Assembly: GCA_965277615.1 (NCBI GenBank)
Contig: CBDIDG010000006.1
Coordinates: forward strand, 1,178,001-1,242,000
DNA length: 64,000 nt
From: Bog-532 sp965277615
Lineage (GTDB): Bacteria; Actinomycetota; Actinomycetes; Streptosporangiales; Streptosporangiaceae
Direction of reading: 5' to 3'
Below, in pieces: positions 43,610 to 51,602 of the stretch (position 1 is its first letter; each line of letters begins with the position of its first letter). The notes under the pieces are model-generated. The model saw only the letters and a program-made list of their open reading frames with translations. It searched no databases and was not told the origin of the DNA. A program made the translations under genes and the position numbers.

Positions 43610-44508
43610 TGGCCCTTTCCGGTGAGTGCCACGAACGCGTCATCCAGGCTGGCCTGCTCAAGCCGCAGGTGCCGGGCGATGATCCCGCGCCGGATCAGCA
43701 CCCCCATGACCGCCTGCAGCGCTTCCTCGTCGCCGGTCACGGCGAACTGATCGCCTTCCCGGCGCACCGAGTGCACCTCAGGCAATTTGGCCAGCTCGTC
43801 CTCCTCCAGCGGGCCCGAGGCGGTGAACCGGATGTACTGCTCGCCGCCGGCCCGGCCGGCCAGGCCGGACGGTGTGTCGGTGGCGATCACCCGGCCGCGG
43901 TCGATGACCGCGAGCCGGTCACACAGCCGTTCGGCTTCTTCCATGAAGTGCGTGACCAGCACGATCGTCACCCCGGTGTCGCGGATCTCGGAGATCAGGC
44001 CCCAGACCTCGCGCCGGGCGGCCGGGTCCAGCCCGGTGGTCAGCTCGTCCAGCACGGCCACCTTGGGCGTGCCGATCAGGGCCAGCGCCACCGACAGCCG
44101 CTGCTTCTGGCCTCCGGACAGCTTCTCGAATGCGGTGTCGCGGCGGTCACCGAGACCGAGCCGTTTGATCAGCTCGTCCGCGTCCGCGGGCTGGGAGTAG
44201 AACGACGCGTACAGCTCGAGCGCCTCGCGGACCCGGAGCTTGTCGGGCAGCTGGCCGTCCTGCAACTGGACCCCGACCTGCTGGCGCAGCTCGTCGTGGT
44301 CCCGCTGCGGGTCCAGGCCCAGCACGCGGATCCGGCCGCCGTCCGGCTTCCGCAACCCGGTGACGCATTCCACGGTGGTCGTCTTCCCGGCGCCGTTCGG
44401 GCCGAGGATACCGAAGATCTCCCCCGCCTCGACCGTGAACGACACGTCGTCGACGGCGACCTTCGGGCCGTATTCCTTATGCAACCCGCTGACTTCGATA
44501 ACTGGCAT
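43606..44508 (-). CDS. ABC-2 type exporter, ATP-binding protein
   Basis: A 300-residue ATPase with Walker A GPNGAGKT at 36-43, signature LSGGQKQRLSVALAL and Walker B VAVLDELTTGLDP; the Walker B aspartate is followed by ELTT instead of the usual EPT. A C-terminal extra domain ends DDAFVALTGKG. The start ATG at 44508 begins the family sequence MPVIEVSGLHKEYG; GACCAT lies six bases upstream, again fitting a leaderless transcript. First gene of the exporter and two-component operon. Confidence 0.92.
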   Translation of the reverse strand: MPVIEVSGLHKEYGPKVAVDDVSFTVEAGEIFGILGPNGAGKTTTVECVTGLRKPDGGRIRVLGLDPQRDHDELRQQVGVQLQDGQLPDKLRVREALELYASFYSQPADADELIKRLGLGDRRDTAFEKLSGGQKQRLSVALALIGTPKVAVLDELTTGLDPAARREVWGLISEIRDTGVTIVLVTHFMEEAERLCDRLAVIDRGRVIATDTPSGLAGRAGGEQYIRFTASGPLEEDELAKLPEVHSVRREGDQFAVTGDEEALQAVMGVLIRRGIIARHLRLEQASLDDAFVALTGKGQ

Positions 44509-44661
44509 AGCACCATGGTCGCGGCCTACCCGGGTGCCGGGCATCGCCCGCCGGGCCATACTTGGCGCCGCCCCGGTTGGAGCCGGCGGTCAACCAGATG
44601 GTGGATGCCGGCCCAGCGATAGCCTGGGCCGGAACCAGCCGGAAATCAGAGGAGCCCCACG

Positions 44662-46065
44662 GTGGCGCTGCACAAGCAAGTCGACGTGGCCGATCAGGAC
44701 GGCGAGCTCGCCATCAACCCGACCTACGTCCAGGAACGGGGCCTGCAGGTCCCGACCTACCGGATGCCGGAGATGGGCATGCTGCCCCGCACCGCCCTGC
44801 AGGTGGTGCGGGACGAGCTGATCCTGGACGGCAACGCCCGGCTCAACCTGGCCACGTTCGTGACCACCTATATGGAAGACGAAGCCACCGAGCTGATGGC
44901 CGAGTCGTTCGACAAGAACATGATCGACAAGGACGAGTACCCGCAGACCGCGGAGATCGAGCGGCGCTGCGTCAACATCCTGGCGCACCTGTGGCACTCC
45001 CCCGCCGGGGGCGAGGCGGCCGGCTGCTCGACCACCGGATCCAGCGAGGCCTGCATGCTCGGCGGCATGGCCCTGCTGTGGCGCTGGCGCAAGGGCCGCC
45101 GGGCGGCCGGCCAGGACGCGACCAAGCCCAACCTGGTCATGGGGTCCAACGTCCAGGTCTGCTGGGACAAGTTCTGCCGCTACTGGGAGGTGGAACCGCG
45201 CCAGGTTCCGATGGAGAAGGGCCAGCTGCACCTGACCGCCGACAAAGCGGCTGCGGCCTGCGATGAGAACACGATCGGCGTGGTCGCCATCCTCGGCTCG
45301 ACCATGGACGGCAGCTACGAGCCGGTGAAGGAGATCAGCGAGGCCCTGGACCAGCTCCAGCAGGTCAAGGGGTTCGACGTCCCCATCCACGTGGACGGGG
45401 CTTCGGGCGGTTTCGTGGCGCCGTTCATCCAGCCGTTCCTGGACTGGGACTTCAAGCTGGCCCGGGTGGCCTCGATCAACGCCTCCGGGCACAAGTACGG
45501 GCTGGTGTACCCGGGTGTGGGCTGGGTGGTGTGGCGGGATCAGGCCGCGCTGCCGGAGGAACTGATCTTCAAGGTCAACTACCTGGGCGGCCAGATGCCC
45601 ACGTTCGCGCTGAACTTCTCCCGGTCCGGCTCGAACGTGATCGCCCAGTACTACAACTTCCTGCGGCTGGGCTTCAACGGCTACCGCGAGGTGCAGCAGG
45701 CCTGCCAGGACGTGGCCGTCTACCTGTCCTCGGAGATCGCCAAGATGGGCCCGTTCGAGCTGCTGACCGAGGGCAAGGAGCTACCGGTGTTCGCGTTCAA
45801 GCTGCGCGACGACGTGACCAGCTACTCGGTGTTCGACATCTCCGAACGGCTGCGCGCCCGCGGCTGGCTGGTCCCGGCGTACACGTTCCCGGCCAACCTG
45901 CAGGAGACCGCGGTGATCCGGATCGTGGTCAAGAACGGCTTCAGCCAGGACATGGCCTCGGCGCTGCTGACCGACCTACGCAAGCAGGTCACGATGCTGG
46001 AGGAGCACCCGCGCCCGCCGGTGCCGCTGGCCGACGACAAGTACCGCGAGTCATTCCGGCATTAA
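44662..46065 (+). CDS. gadB: Glutamate decarboxylase
   Basis: A 467-residue PLP enzyme converting glutamate to GABA and CO2 while consuming a proton. The PLP lysine is K278 in NASGHKYGLVYPG, the ring-stacking region includes TTGSSEACMLGG (124-135), and D245 in HVDGASGG contacts the cofactor. The ending FRH fits the usual GadB C-terminus. The GTG has AGAGGAG eight bases upstream. No glutamate/GABA antiporter is near. The stop is shared with the convergent aquaporin gene in a TTAA. Confidence 0.95.
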   Translation: MALHKQVDVADQDGELAINPTYVQERGLQVPTYRMPEMGMLPRTALQVVRDELILDGNARLNLATFVTTYMEDEATELMAESFDKNMIDKDEYPQTAEIERRCVNILAHLWHSPAGGEAAGCSTTGSSEACMLGGMALLWRWRKGRRAAGQDATKPNLVMGSNVQVCWDKFCRYWEVEPRQVPMEKGQLHLTADKAAAACDENTIGVVAILGSTMDGSYEPVKEISEALDQLQQVKGFDVPIHVDGASGGFVAPFIQPFLDWDFKLARVASINASGHKYGLVYPGVGWVVWRDQAALPEELIFKVNYLGGQMPTFALNFSRSGSNVIAQYYNFLRLGFNGYREVQQACQDVAVYLSSEIAKMGPFELLTEGKELPVFAFKLRDDVTSYSVFDISERLRARGWLVPAYTFPANLQETAVIRIVVKNGFSQDMASALLTDLRKQVTMLEEHPRPPVPLADDKYRESFRH

Positions 46066-46823
46066 GCGACGGTCACGTCGGGTTCGCCGCCTTCTTGCGC
46101 CTCGGGGGCGAGCCCGGCGTCCTGCTCCCGGTAGAACAGCCGGTGCAGCCCAGCGGCAATCACGCCACCGATCAGCGGGGCCACGATGAACAGCCAGACC
46201 TGGCTCAGCGCCGTGCCCCTGACGACCAGGGCCGGGCCGAGGCTGCGGGCCGGGTTGACCGACGTGCCGGTGATCGGGATACCGACCAGGTGCACCACGG
46301 TCAGGCTCAGCCCGATGGCGATGGCCGCGGTGGCCGGGTTGCCGGTCGACGAGGTGACCCGCAAGACGACGAAGACGAAGATGGCGGTCAGCACGACCTC
46401 GAAGATGAACGCCCCGCCGGCCCCGATGTGGATCATTGAGCTGGCACCCCACCCGTCGGTACCCAGGCCGGTGATCTTCCGGTGGTACAGGGGCGAGGTG
46501 CTGAACGCTCCCCACAGGGCCAGTGCACCGACGATCCCGCCGGCGAACTGCGCCACCCAGTAGCCGGCCGCATCGGTCAGCGAGATGCGGCCCGTGAGCA
46601 GGGCCCCCATGGTGACCGCTGGGTTGACGTGGCAGCCAGAGATGTCCCCGATCAGGTAGACCAGCGCCAGCAGGGTCAGGCCGAAGGCCAGCGCGGTCGC
46701 CACCACCCCGGCCGCCACGCTGGCACCGTCAAACTTGAACCCGAACATCAGCGTGGCCACGCCCACCGCGAAGAACACCAGGATCGCCGTGCCCAGGAAC
46801 TCGGCCGCCAGCTTACGAATCAT
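46062..46823 (-). CDS. aqpZ: Aquaporin (MIP family)
   Basis: A 253-residue channel with six helices and both pore motifs: NPA at 67-69 (CHVNPAVTMG) and NPA-R at 190-193 (TSVNPARSLGP). A cysteine stands where many aquaporins have alanine before the first motif. The long loop after the third helix (about 105-130) and the Glu/Gly-rich tail are larger than in E. coli AqpZ. The sequence is closer to water channels than to glycerol facilitators. Confidence 0.9.
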   Translation of the reverse strand: MIRKLAAEFLGTAILVFFAVGVATLMFGFKFDGASVAAGVVATALAFGLTLLALVYLIGDISGCHVNPAVTMGALLTGRISLTDAAGYWVAQFAGGIVGALALWGAFSTSPLYHRKITGLGTDGWGASSMIHIGAGGAFIFEVVLTAIFVFVVLRVTSSTGNPATAAIAIGLSLTVVHLVGIPITGTSVNPARSLGPALVVRGTALSQVWLFIVAPLIGGVIAAGLHRLFYREQDAGLAPEAQEGGEPDVTVA

Positions 46824-46950
46824 TCACCCATCCCCACGTCGCCCGAACAGACCCACATGGGCCATCCCGTCACACTGACAACGCTACGGGTACCCCGAAT
46901 CCGGCCTGCACCCGGGTTGAGCTGCGCATTCGCTAGACCTTGTTAAAAGA

Positions 46951-46990
46951 CGCCAAAAGGCCCAGTACCAGTGATCACCAGTACCGGGCC
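46951..46990 (-). terminator. Intrinsic terminator after rbpA
   Basis: A near-perfect palindrome at 46959-46990 folds on the minus strand into a GC-rich stem with a few G-U pairs, followed by TTTT and, further on, another T-run. It stands 49 bases after the rbpA stop. Confidence 0.75.
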
Positions 46991-47038
46991 TACGGCGAGA
47001 GGCGGGCGGCGAGACGGACCCGAACCCAGCCTCCGCGC

Positions 47039-47368
47039 CTACCTGCGGATGCGGTTCAGTGCCTCTTCCAAGATGGCGGCGCCGTCGGTGTCGCTGCGGC
47101 GCTCCTTCACGTAGGCGAGGTGGGTCTTGTACGGCTCGACCCGCGGCGGCGCGGGTGGGTTGGCCTCGTCCGTTCCGGCCGGGTACCCGCACCGCGGGCA
47201 CTCCCAGTTGTCCGGCACGGCCGCGTCCGACGCGAAGCTGGGCCGCGTCTCATGCCGGTTGGCGCACCAGAACGAGATCCACACGCGGGGGGCGGATTCA
47301 CCCCGCTCGGCCTCACCCATCGGGCCAGCGCCAACCCTGCTGCCGCGGATGGCATTGCCACTGCTCAC
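47039..47368 (-). CDS. rbpA: RNA polymerase-binding protein RbpA
   Basis: A 109-residue RbpA. The zinc-binding core has C35 with the pair CPRC near 57-60 and histidine HETR, followed by the basic linker and the sigma-interaction domain KTHLAYVKERRSDTDGAAILEEALNRIR. It binds RNA polymerase and the principal sigma factor and is restricted to actinobacteria, so it fixes the phylum. The GTG start has GAGGTGAT upstream. It stands alone between secG and the terminator. Confidence 0.95.
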   Translation of the reverse strand: MSSGNAIRGSRVGAGPMGEAERGESAPRVWISFWCANRHETRPSFASDAAVPDNWECPRCGYPAGTDEANPPAPPRVEPYKTHLAYVKERRSDTDGAAILEEALNRIRR

Positions 47369-47432
47369 AGATCACCTCTTGGAATAACACACGAACGTCT
47401 GACGATCCGGTGCGGGAGCCGGGAAGGAAGAG

Positions 47433-47663
47433 CTAGTGGGCGATCAGCAGGTTGAGGCCGATGATGCTCACAAACCATAGGATGCCGAAAAAAATGGTGA
47501 TCCGGTCTAGGTTTCGCTCAACCACCGATGAAGAGCCCAGGGTCGATGACACTCCGCCACCAAACATGTCGGACAAGCCACCACCCTTGCCCTTGTGCAG
47601 AAGCACCAGCAGGACCATCACCAGGCTCGTAATGATCAGGATGACCGAAACCCCGATGATCAT
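47433..47663 (-). CDS. secG: Protein translocase subunit SecG
   Basis: A 76-residue SecG with two membrane helices (about 3-22 and 53-74) joined by the conserved HKGKGGGLSDMFGGG loop. It supports the SecYEG channel. It is the last gene of the gap-pgk-tpiA-secG run, a usual place for secG in actinobacteria. Confidence 0.95.
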   Translation of the reverse strand: MIIGVSVILIITSLVMVLLVLLHKGKGGGLSDMFGGGVSSTLGSSSVVERNLDRITIFFGILWFVSIIGLNLLIAH

Positions 47664-47694
47664 TGCCGCTCGTTCCTTCTTCCCAGTCGAGCTG

Positions 47695-48501
47695 TTACTT
47701 CAGCGCCGCGCCAGCCGTCTCGAAGCGGACTATCTTCGCGAACTCACCTGCGTCGAGGCTCGCCCCACCAACCAGGGCACCATTGACGTCCGGCTGGGCC
47801 ATGATCGGCGCAACGTTGTCGGATTTAACCGACCCGCCATACAGGATACGCAGACTTTCCGCTGTTTCGTGGTCGTGAACCGCGGAAACGCAGTCACGAA
47901 TTGCCGCGCAGGCTTCCTGAGCGTCCTGGGGCGAGGCCACCTCGCCGGTGCCGATGGCCCAGATCGGCTCGTACGCGATCACCATGCTGGCCACCTGCTC
48001 GGCGGACAGGCCGGCCAGGCCTTCGCGGACCTGGCTCACGCAGTGGTCGACCTGCTGGCCCCGCTGGCGGACCTCCAGCGTCTCGCCGACGCACATGATC
48101 GGGGTGATCTCGTTCCGGAACGCCGCCTTGACCTTGGCGTTCACCAGCGCGTCGTCCTCGTGGTGGTAGTGGCGCCGCTCGGAGTGCCCGGCCAGCACGT
48201 AGTCGCAGCCCAGCTTGGCCAGCATCGGGCCGGACACGTCGCCGGTGTAGGCGCCCTTGTCGTGTGGGGACAGGTCCTGCGCGCCGTAGGCGATCCGCAG
48301 CCGGTCCCCTTCCACCAGCGTCTGCACGCTGCGCAGGGCGGTGAACGGCGGCAGCACGGCCACGTCGACCCGGGCGAAGTCCTTGTCGGACAGCGTGAAC
48401 GCGAGCTTCTGGACCAGCGCGATCGCTTCCAGGTGGTTCTCGTTCATCTTCCAGTTGCCCGCCATCAGCGGCAGGCCCTTGGTGTGCTGGTTCTTGCTCA
48501 T
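47695..48501 (-). CDS. tpiA: Triosephosphate isomerase
   Basis: A 268-residue glycolytic enzyme. N and K of the active site lie in AGNWKMN (near 15), the catalytic histidine in LAGHSERRHYH (near 108) and the catalytic glutamate in AYEPIWAIGTG (near 178). Its start overlaps the pgk stop (ATGA). It interconverts dihydroxyacetone phosphate and glyceraldehyde 3-phosphate. Confidence 0.97.
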   Translation of the reverse strand: MSKNQHTKGLPLMAGNWKMNENHLEAIALVQKLAFTLSDKDFARVDVAVLPPFTALRSVQTLVEGDRLRIAYGAQDLSPHDKGAYTGDVSGPMLAKLGCDYVLAGHSERRHYHHEDDALVNAKVKAAFRNEITPIMCVGETLEVRQRGQQVDHCVSQVREGLAGLSAEQVASMVIAYEPIWAIGTGEVASPQDAQEACAAIRDCVSAVHDHETAESLRILYGGSVKSDNVAPIMAQPDVNGALVGGASLDAGEFAKIVRFETAGAALK

Positions 48502-49727
48502 GCGGGGTCGTCAGCCTCCAGGGCGGTCAGGCCCGGCAGCGTGCGGCCCTCCAGGTACTCCAGGCTGGCTCCGCCGCCGGTGGAGATGTGCCCGAACGCG
48601 TCGTCCGGCACACCGAACGACCGTACCGCAGCGGCCGAGTCGCCCCCGCCGACCACGGTGAACCCGTCCACCCGGGTGATCGCGTCGGCCACGGCCCGGG
48701 TGCCGACCGCGAACGCGGGGAACTCGAACACTCCCAGCGGCCCGTTCCAGAACACCGTGCTGGCGTCGGCCAGCTTGTCCGCGAACAGCTCACGGGTGGC
48801 CGGGCCGATGTCGACGCCCTCCCGGTCGGCCGGGAACTCCTTGACCTGGACCACGTCGTGGTCAGCGTCCGGGGCGAAGTTCGTGGCCGCCACCAGGTCG
48901 ACCGGCAGCACCAGGTCCACCTCGCGCCGCTCAGCCTCGGCGATGATCTCGGTGACCGCGCTGATCTTGTCCGCCTCGAGCAGCGACTTGCCGACCTCGT
49001 AGCCCTGCGCGGCCAGGAACGTGTACGACATGCCCCCGCCGATCAGGATCCGGTCCGCCCGGTCCAGCAGGTTGGCGATCACGCCCAGCTTGTCCGACGG
49101 CTTGGCCCCGCCCAGCACGACCACGAACGGCGTCTCGGGCGAGCTGGTCAGCCGGCTGAGCACGTCCACCTCGGCCCGGACCAGGTCACCCGCGGCGTGC
49201 GGCAGCAGCAGCGGCAGGTCATAGACGCTGGCGTGCTTGCGGTGCACGGCGCCGAAGCCGTCACCCACGTACAGGTCGCCGAATACGGCCAGCCGCCGGG
49301 CCAGCTCCAGCCGGGCCGAGTCGTCCTTGCTGGTCTCGGCCGGCTCGAACCGGACGTTCTCCAGCACGGCCACGTCGCCGTCGGCCAGCCCGGCCACGGT
49401 CGCGGCCGCGCTCTCGCCGGCCACGTCGGTGGCGAAGGCCACCGGCTTACCCAGCAGCTCGCTCAGCCGGGCCGCCACCGGCGCCAGCGACGGGCCGCCC
49501 TCGGCCCGCTCGGCGTAGTCGCCGCCCTTGGGCCGGCCCAGGTGCGCCAGGATGATCACCTTGGCACCCCGGGCGGACAGCTTCTCGATCACCGGCAGGC
49601 TGGCCCGGATGCGGCCGTCGTCGGTGATGCGGGGGTGGGCCGGATCCGACTGGTCCAGCGGCACGTTGAGGTCGGCCCGCAGCAGCACGCGGCGGCCGGC
49701 GACCTCCAGGTCGTCGATGGTCTTCAT
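48498..49727 (-). CDS. pgk: Phosphoglycerate kinase
   Basis: A 409-residue kinase of normal length. The substrate-binding RADLNVPLD lies near residue 17, the hinge region in VVLGGAKPSDKLGVI near 200, and the nucleotide-binding TVVGGGDSAAAV near 362. The serine-lysine position usually read as GGAKVSDK is here GGAKPSDK. It follows gap after 50 bases. Confidence 0.97.
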   Translation of the reverse strand: MKTIDDLEVAGRRVLLRADLNVPLDQSDPAHPRITDDGRIRASLPVIEKLSARGAKVIILAHLGRPKGGDYAERAEGGPSLAPVAARLSELLGKPVAFATDVAGESAAATVAGLADGDVAVLENVRFEPAETSKDDSARLELARRLAVFGDLYVGDGFGAVHRKHASVYDLPLLLPHAAGDLVRAEVDVLSRLTSSPETPFVVVLGGAKPSDKLGVIANLLDRADRILIGGGMSYTFLAAQGYEVGKSLLEADKISAVTEIIAEAERREVDLVLPVDLVAATNFAPDADHDVVQVKEFPADREGVDIGPATRELFADKLADASTVFWNGPLGVFEFPAFAVGTRAVADAITRVDGFTVVGGGDSAAAVRSFGVPDDAFGHISTGGGASLEYLEGRTLPGLTALEADDPA

Positions 49728-49777
49728 AGTCCTCAGTTGCCCTAGTAGCCGGATCTGCCCGTTAGCCCGTCAGCCCG

Positions 49778-50812
49778 TCAGGACAGCCGGGAGGCGACCA
49801 GTGCGGTCAGGTCGGCCAGGCGGCTGGAGTAGCCCCACTCGTTGTCGTACCAGCCGAAGATCTTGACCTGGTTGCCGTAGGCCATCGTGATCGAGGCGTC
49901 GAACGTGCAGGAGGCGGGCGAGCCGACGATGTCGCTGGAGACGATCGGGTCCTCGGTGTAGTACAGGATGCCCTTGAGCGGGCCCTCGGCGGCGGCCTTG
50001 TACGCGGCGTTGACCTCGTCCTTGGTCACGTCCCGCCCGACCTCGACGACCAGGTCGGTGATGGAGCCGTCCGGCACCGGCACCCGCAGCGAGTAGCCGT
50101 CCAGCTTGCCCTTGAGCTCGGGCAGCACCAGCGCCGTGGCCTTGGCCGCGCCGGTGGAGGTGGGAATGATGTTCAGCGCCGCAGCGCGGGCCCGGCGCGG
50201 GTCCTTGTGCGGCCCGTCCTGCAGGTTCTGGTCCGCGGTGTAGGCGTGGATCGTGGTCATCAGGCCCTTGACGATGCCGAAGTTCTCCAGCAGCACCTTG
50301 GCCATCGGCGCCACGCAGTTCGTGGTGCAGGAGGCGTTGGAGATGATGTTGTGCTGGGCCGCGTCGTAGGTGTCGTCGTTCACCCCCATGACCACGGTGA
50401 GGTCCTCGTTCGTGGCCGGGGCCGAGATGATGACCTTCTTGGCGCCGCCGTCGATGTGCTGGTGCGCGTCCGCGGCCTTGGTGAACCGGCCGGTCGACTC
50501 GATGACGATGTCGACGCCCAGGTCCTTCCACGGCAGGTTGGCCGGCTCGCGCTCGGCCAGCACCTTGATCGACTGGCCGCCCACGCGGATGGTGTCGTCG
50601 GAAGCCGACACGTCCAGCGGCAGCTTGCCGAGCACGCTGTCGTACTTCAGCAGGTGGGCCAGGGTGGCCGGGTCGGTGAGGTCGTTCGCCGCCACGATCT
50701 CGATCTCGCCCGACGGGACGCGGCCGGCCATGCCGATGGCCTCGGAGTTTACAGCGCGCCAGAAATTACGGCCGATGCGGCCGAAGCCGTTGATGCCCAC
50801 GCGGATGGTCAC
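49778..50812 (-). CDS. gap: Glyceraldehyde-3-phosphate dehydrogenase
   Basis: A 344-residue NAD-dependent enzyme. It begins with the Rossmann motif INGFGRIGR (7-15); the catalytic cysteine is C162 in SNASCTTNC. The GTG at 50812 is chosen because GAGGAG lies upstream and the family sequence begins there; the open frame to 50863 is an extension without family likeness. First gene of the gap-pgk-tpiA-secG run, with a palindrome of DasR-site type about 200 bases upstream. Confidence 0.96.
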   Translation of the reverse strand: MTIRVGINGFGRIGRNFWRAVNSEAIGMAGRVPSGEIEIVAANDLTDPATLAHLLKYDSVLGKLPLDVSASDDTIRVGGQSIKVLAEREPANLPWKDLGVDIVIESTGRFTKAADAHQHIDGGAKKVIISAPATNEDLTVVMGVNDDTYDAAQHNIISNASCTTNCVAPMAKVLLENFGIVKGLMTTIHAYTADQNLQDGPHKDPRRARAAALNIIPTSTGAAKATALVLPELKGKLDGYSLRVPVPDGSITDLVVEVGRDVTKDEVNAAYKAAAEGPLKGILYYTEDPIVSSDIVGSPASCTFDASITMAYGNQVKIFGWYDNEWGYSSRLADLTALVASRLS

Positions 50813-50909
50813 AGCGTCGTCTCCTCGTTGATAGCTGTGTGGCCGCCCTGCCGTGCTGCTCACGGCCTCCGGCCACCAAGTGACCCATAAGATTTCGCCT
50901 CTAAAGCCT

Positions 50910-50953
50910 ATCGGACACCGCCTGCCAGGGATCCCCTGCAGGCGGTGTCCGAT
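50910..50953. terminator. Long hairpin upstream of gap
   Basis: Arms 50910-50930 and 50933-50953 pair over about 20 bp with one bulged C; the loop is only a few bases. No T-run on either side. It probably stops transcripts coming from the whiA side before the gap promoter, or is a stable 5' leader structure of gap. Confidence 0.6.
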
Positions 50954-51012
50954 CCGGCACCACGGCGCCTTTTGTGGCTGGGGCGCACGAAAGACGGCTT
51001 TTTAATCCGCCC

Positions 51013-51032
51013 TATGGTCTAGACCATAGGCG
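51013..51032. promoter_or_regulatory. DasR-type (dre) operator palindrome
   Basis: The perfect 20-base palindrome CCTATGGTCTAGACCATAGG contains TGGTCTAGACCA, the core of sites bound by the GntR-family regulator DasR, which controls aminosugar use and central sugar metabolism in Streptomyces. It lies about 200 bases before the gap start. Function here is inferred. Confidence 0.6.
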
Positions 51033-51199
51033 ATCTATGTTCCCGCCGCAAACAAACAAAGCGTTAATGGGGGCTCAGCGCCGCCCCGCCCGCTCCTGCA
51101 CTTCGGCTTTTCTGCAATCACGGCGAGAACGTACCGGGCCGGACTGGCCCCTCTGAGCCCCGTGTGACGGATGTGGCGAGACATACGGCGCACCCTAGG

Positions 51200-51242
51200 C
51201 TGGGCCCAGTTTTTAGCAAATGCTGCCAAGTCCTGGGCCCAG
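51200..51242. repeat. Loop-conserved hairpin 1
   Basis: Arms CTGGGCCCAG (51200-51209 and 51233-51242), loop of 23 bases containing TTAGCAAATGCTGCCAAG. The loop motif is shared with the hairpins at 51324 and 51461 while the arms are not. Confidence 0.75.
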
Positions 51243-51323
51243 TCCGGGGGTCCCACACAGTACTGAGCCTTGGATGTGACCCGTGACGCGAGGTGGAGGT
51301 GGTCTCGCTCCGGGAGCCTGGCA

Positions 51324-51368
51324 TTCAGGAACGCTTTTGGGCCCATGCTGCCAACAAGCGTTCCTGAA
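51324..51368. repeat. Loop-conserved hairpin 2
   Basis: Perfect 13-bp arms TTCAGGAACGCTT (51324-51336) and AAGCGTTCCTGAA (51356-51368). The 19-base loop contains CATGCTGCCAAC, matching the right half of the loop motif of hairpin 1. Confidence 0.75.
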
Positions 51369-51460
51369 CAGAGAGCTCGTTGCGTGGCCATCCCGTCGCT
51401 GTCGTCCCGGCGGCCGGACCAGCGGGCCGAGCGCCCCCGCCGGAGGCACAGCCCAGGAGA

Positions 51461-51502
51461 CTGGGGACACTTCTTAGCAAATACTGCACAAAACGTCCCC
51501 AG
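51461..51502. repeat. Loop-conserved hairpin 3
   Basis: Arms CTGGGGAC (51461-51468) and GTCCCCAG (51495-51502), extended outward by GAG/CTC across a bulge. The 26-base loop contains CTTAGCAAATACTGCACAA, matching the loop of hairpin 1 at 14 consecutive positions except one. Confidence 0.75.
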
Positions 51503-51602
51503 CTCCCCCGGCCCGCGAGCCCACGGGGCTGCTGTAACTCGCGGGAACGGTGAGGTCCGCCGGCGTGCCCGGACGGGCACACCGAGTCCCGCCAGAGTCC
51601 CG

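Larger units (their letters stand above)
50813..51602. other. 790-base gene-free region with multiple hairpins
   Basis: Between the gap start and the whiA end, both minus strand. From left to right it holds a long hairpin (50910-50953), a 20-base perfect palindrome (51013-51032), a 9-bp arm pair (51070-51078 with 51153-51161), three hairpins with related loops (51200-51502) and a short stem (51565-51580). Open frames exist on both strands, but none has a start, neighbour or composition that I trust. Confidence 0.75.

Noticed and set aside
51035..51580. 181-residue open frame on the minus strand over the hairpin region
   Set aside because: Composition is unlike the neighbouring proteins, no ribosome binding site is seen, and perfect stems cut through it. 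The peptide likeness LAAFAK/CAVFAK comes from the repeated loop DNA.
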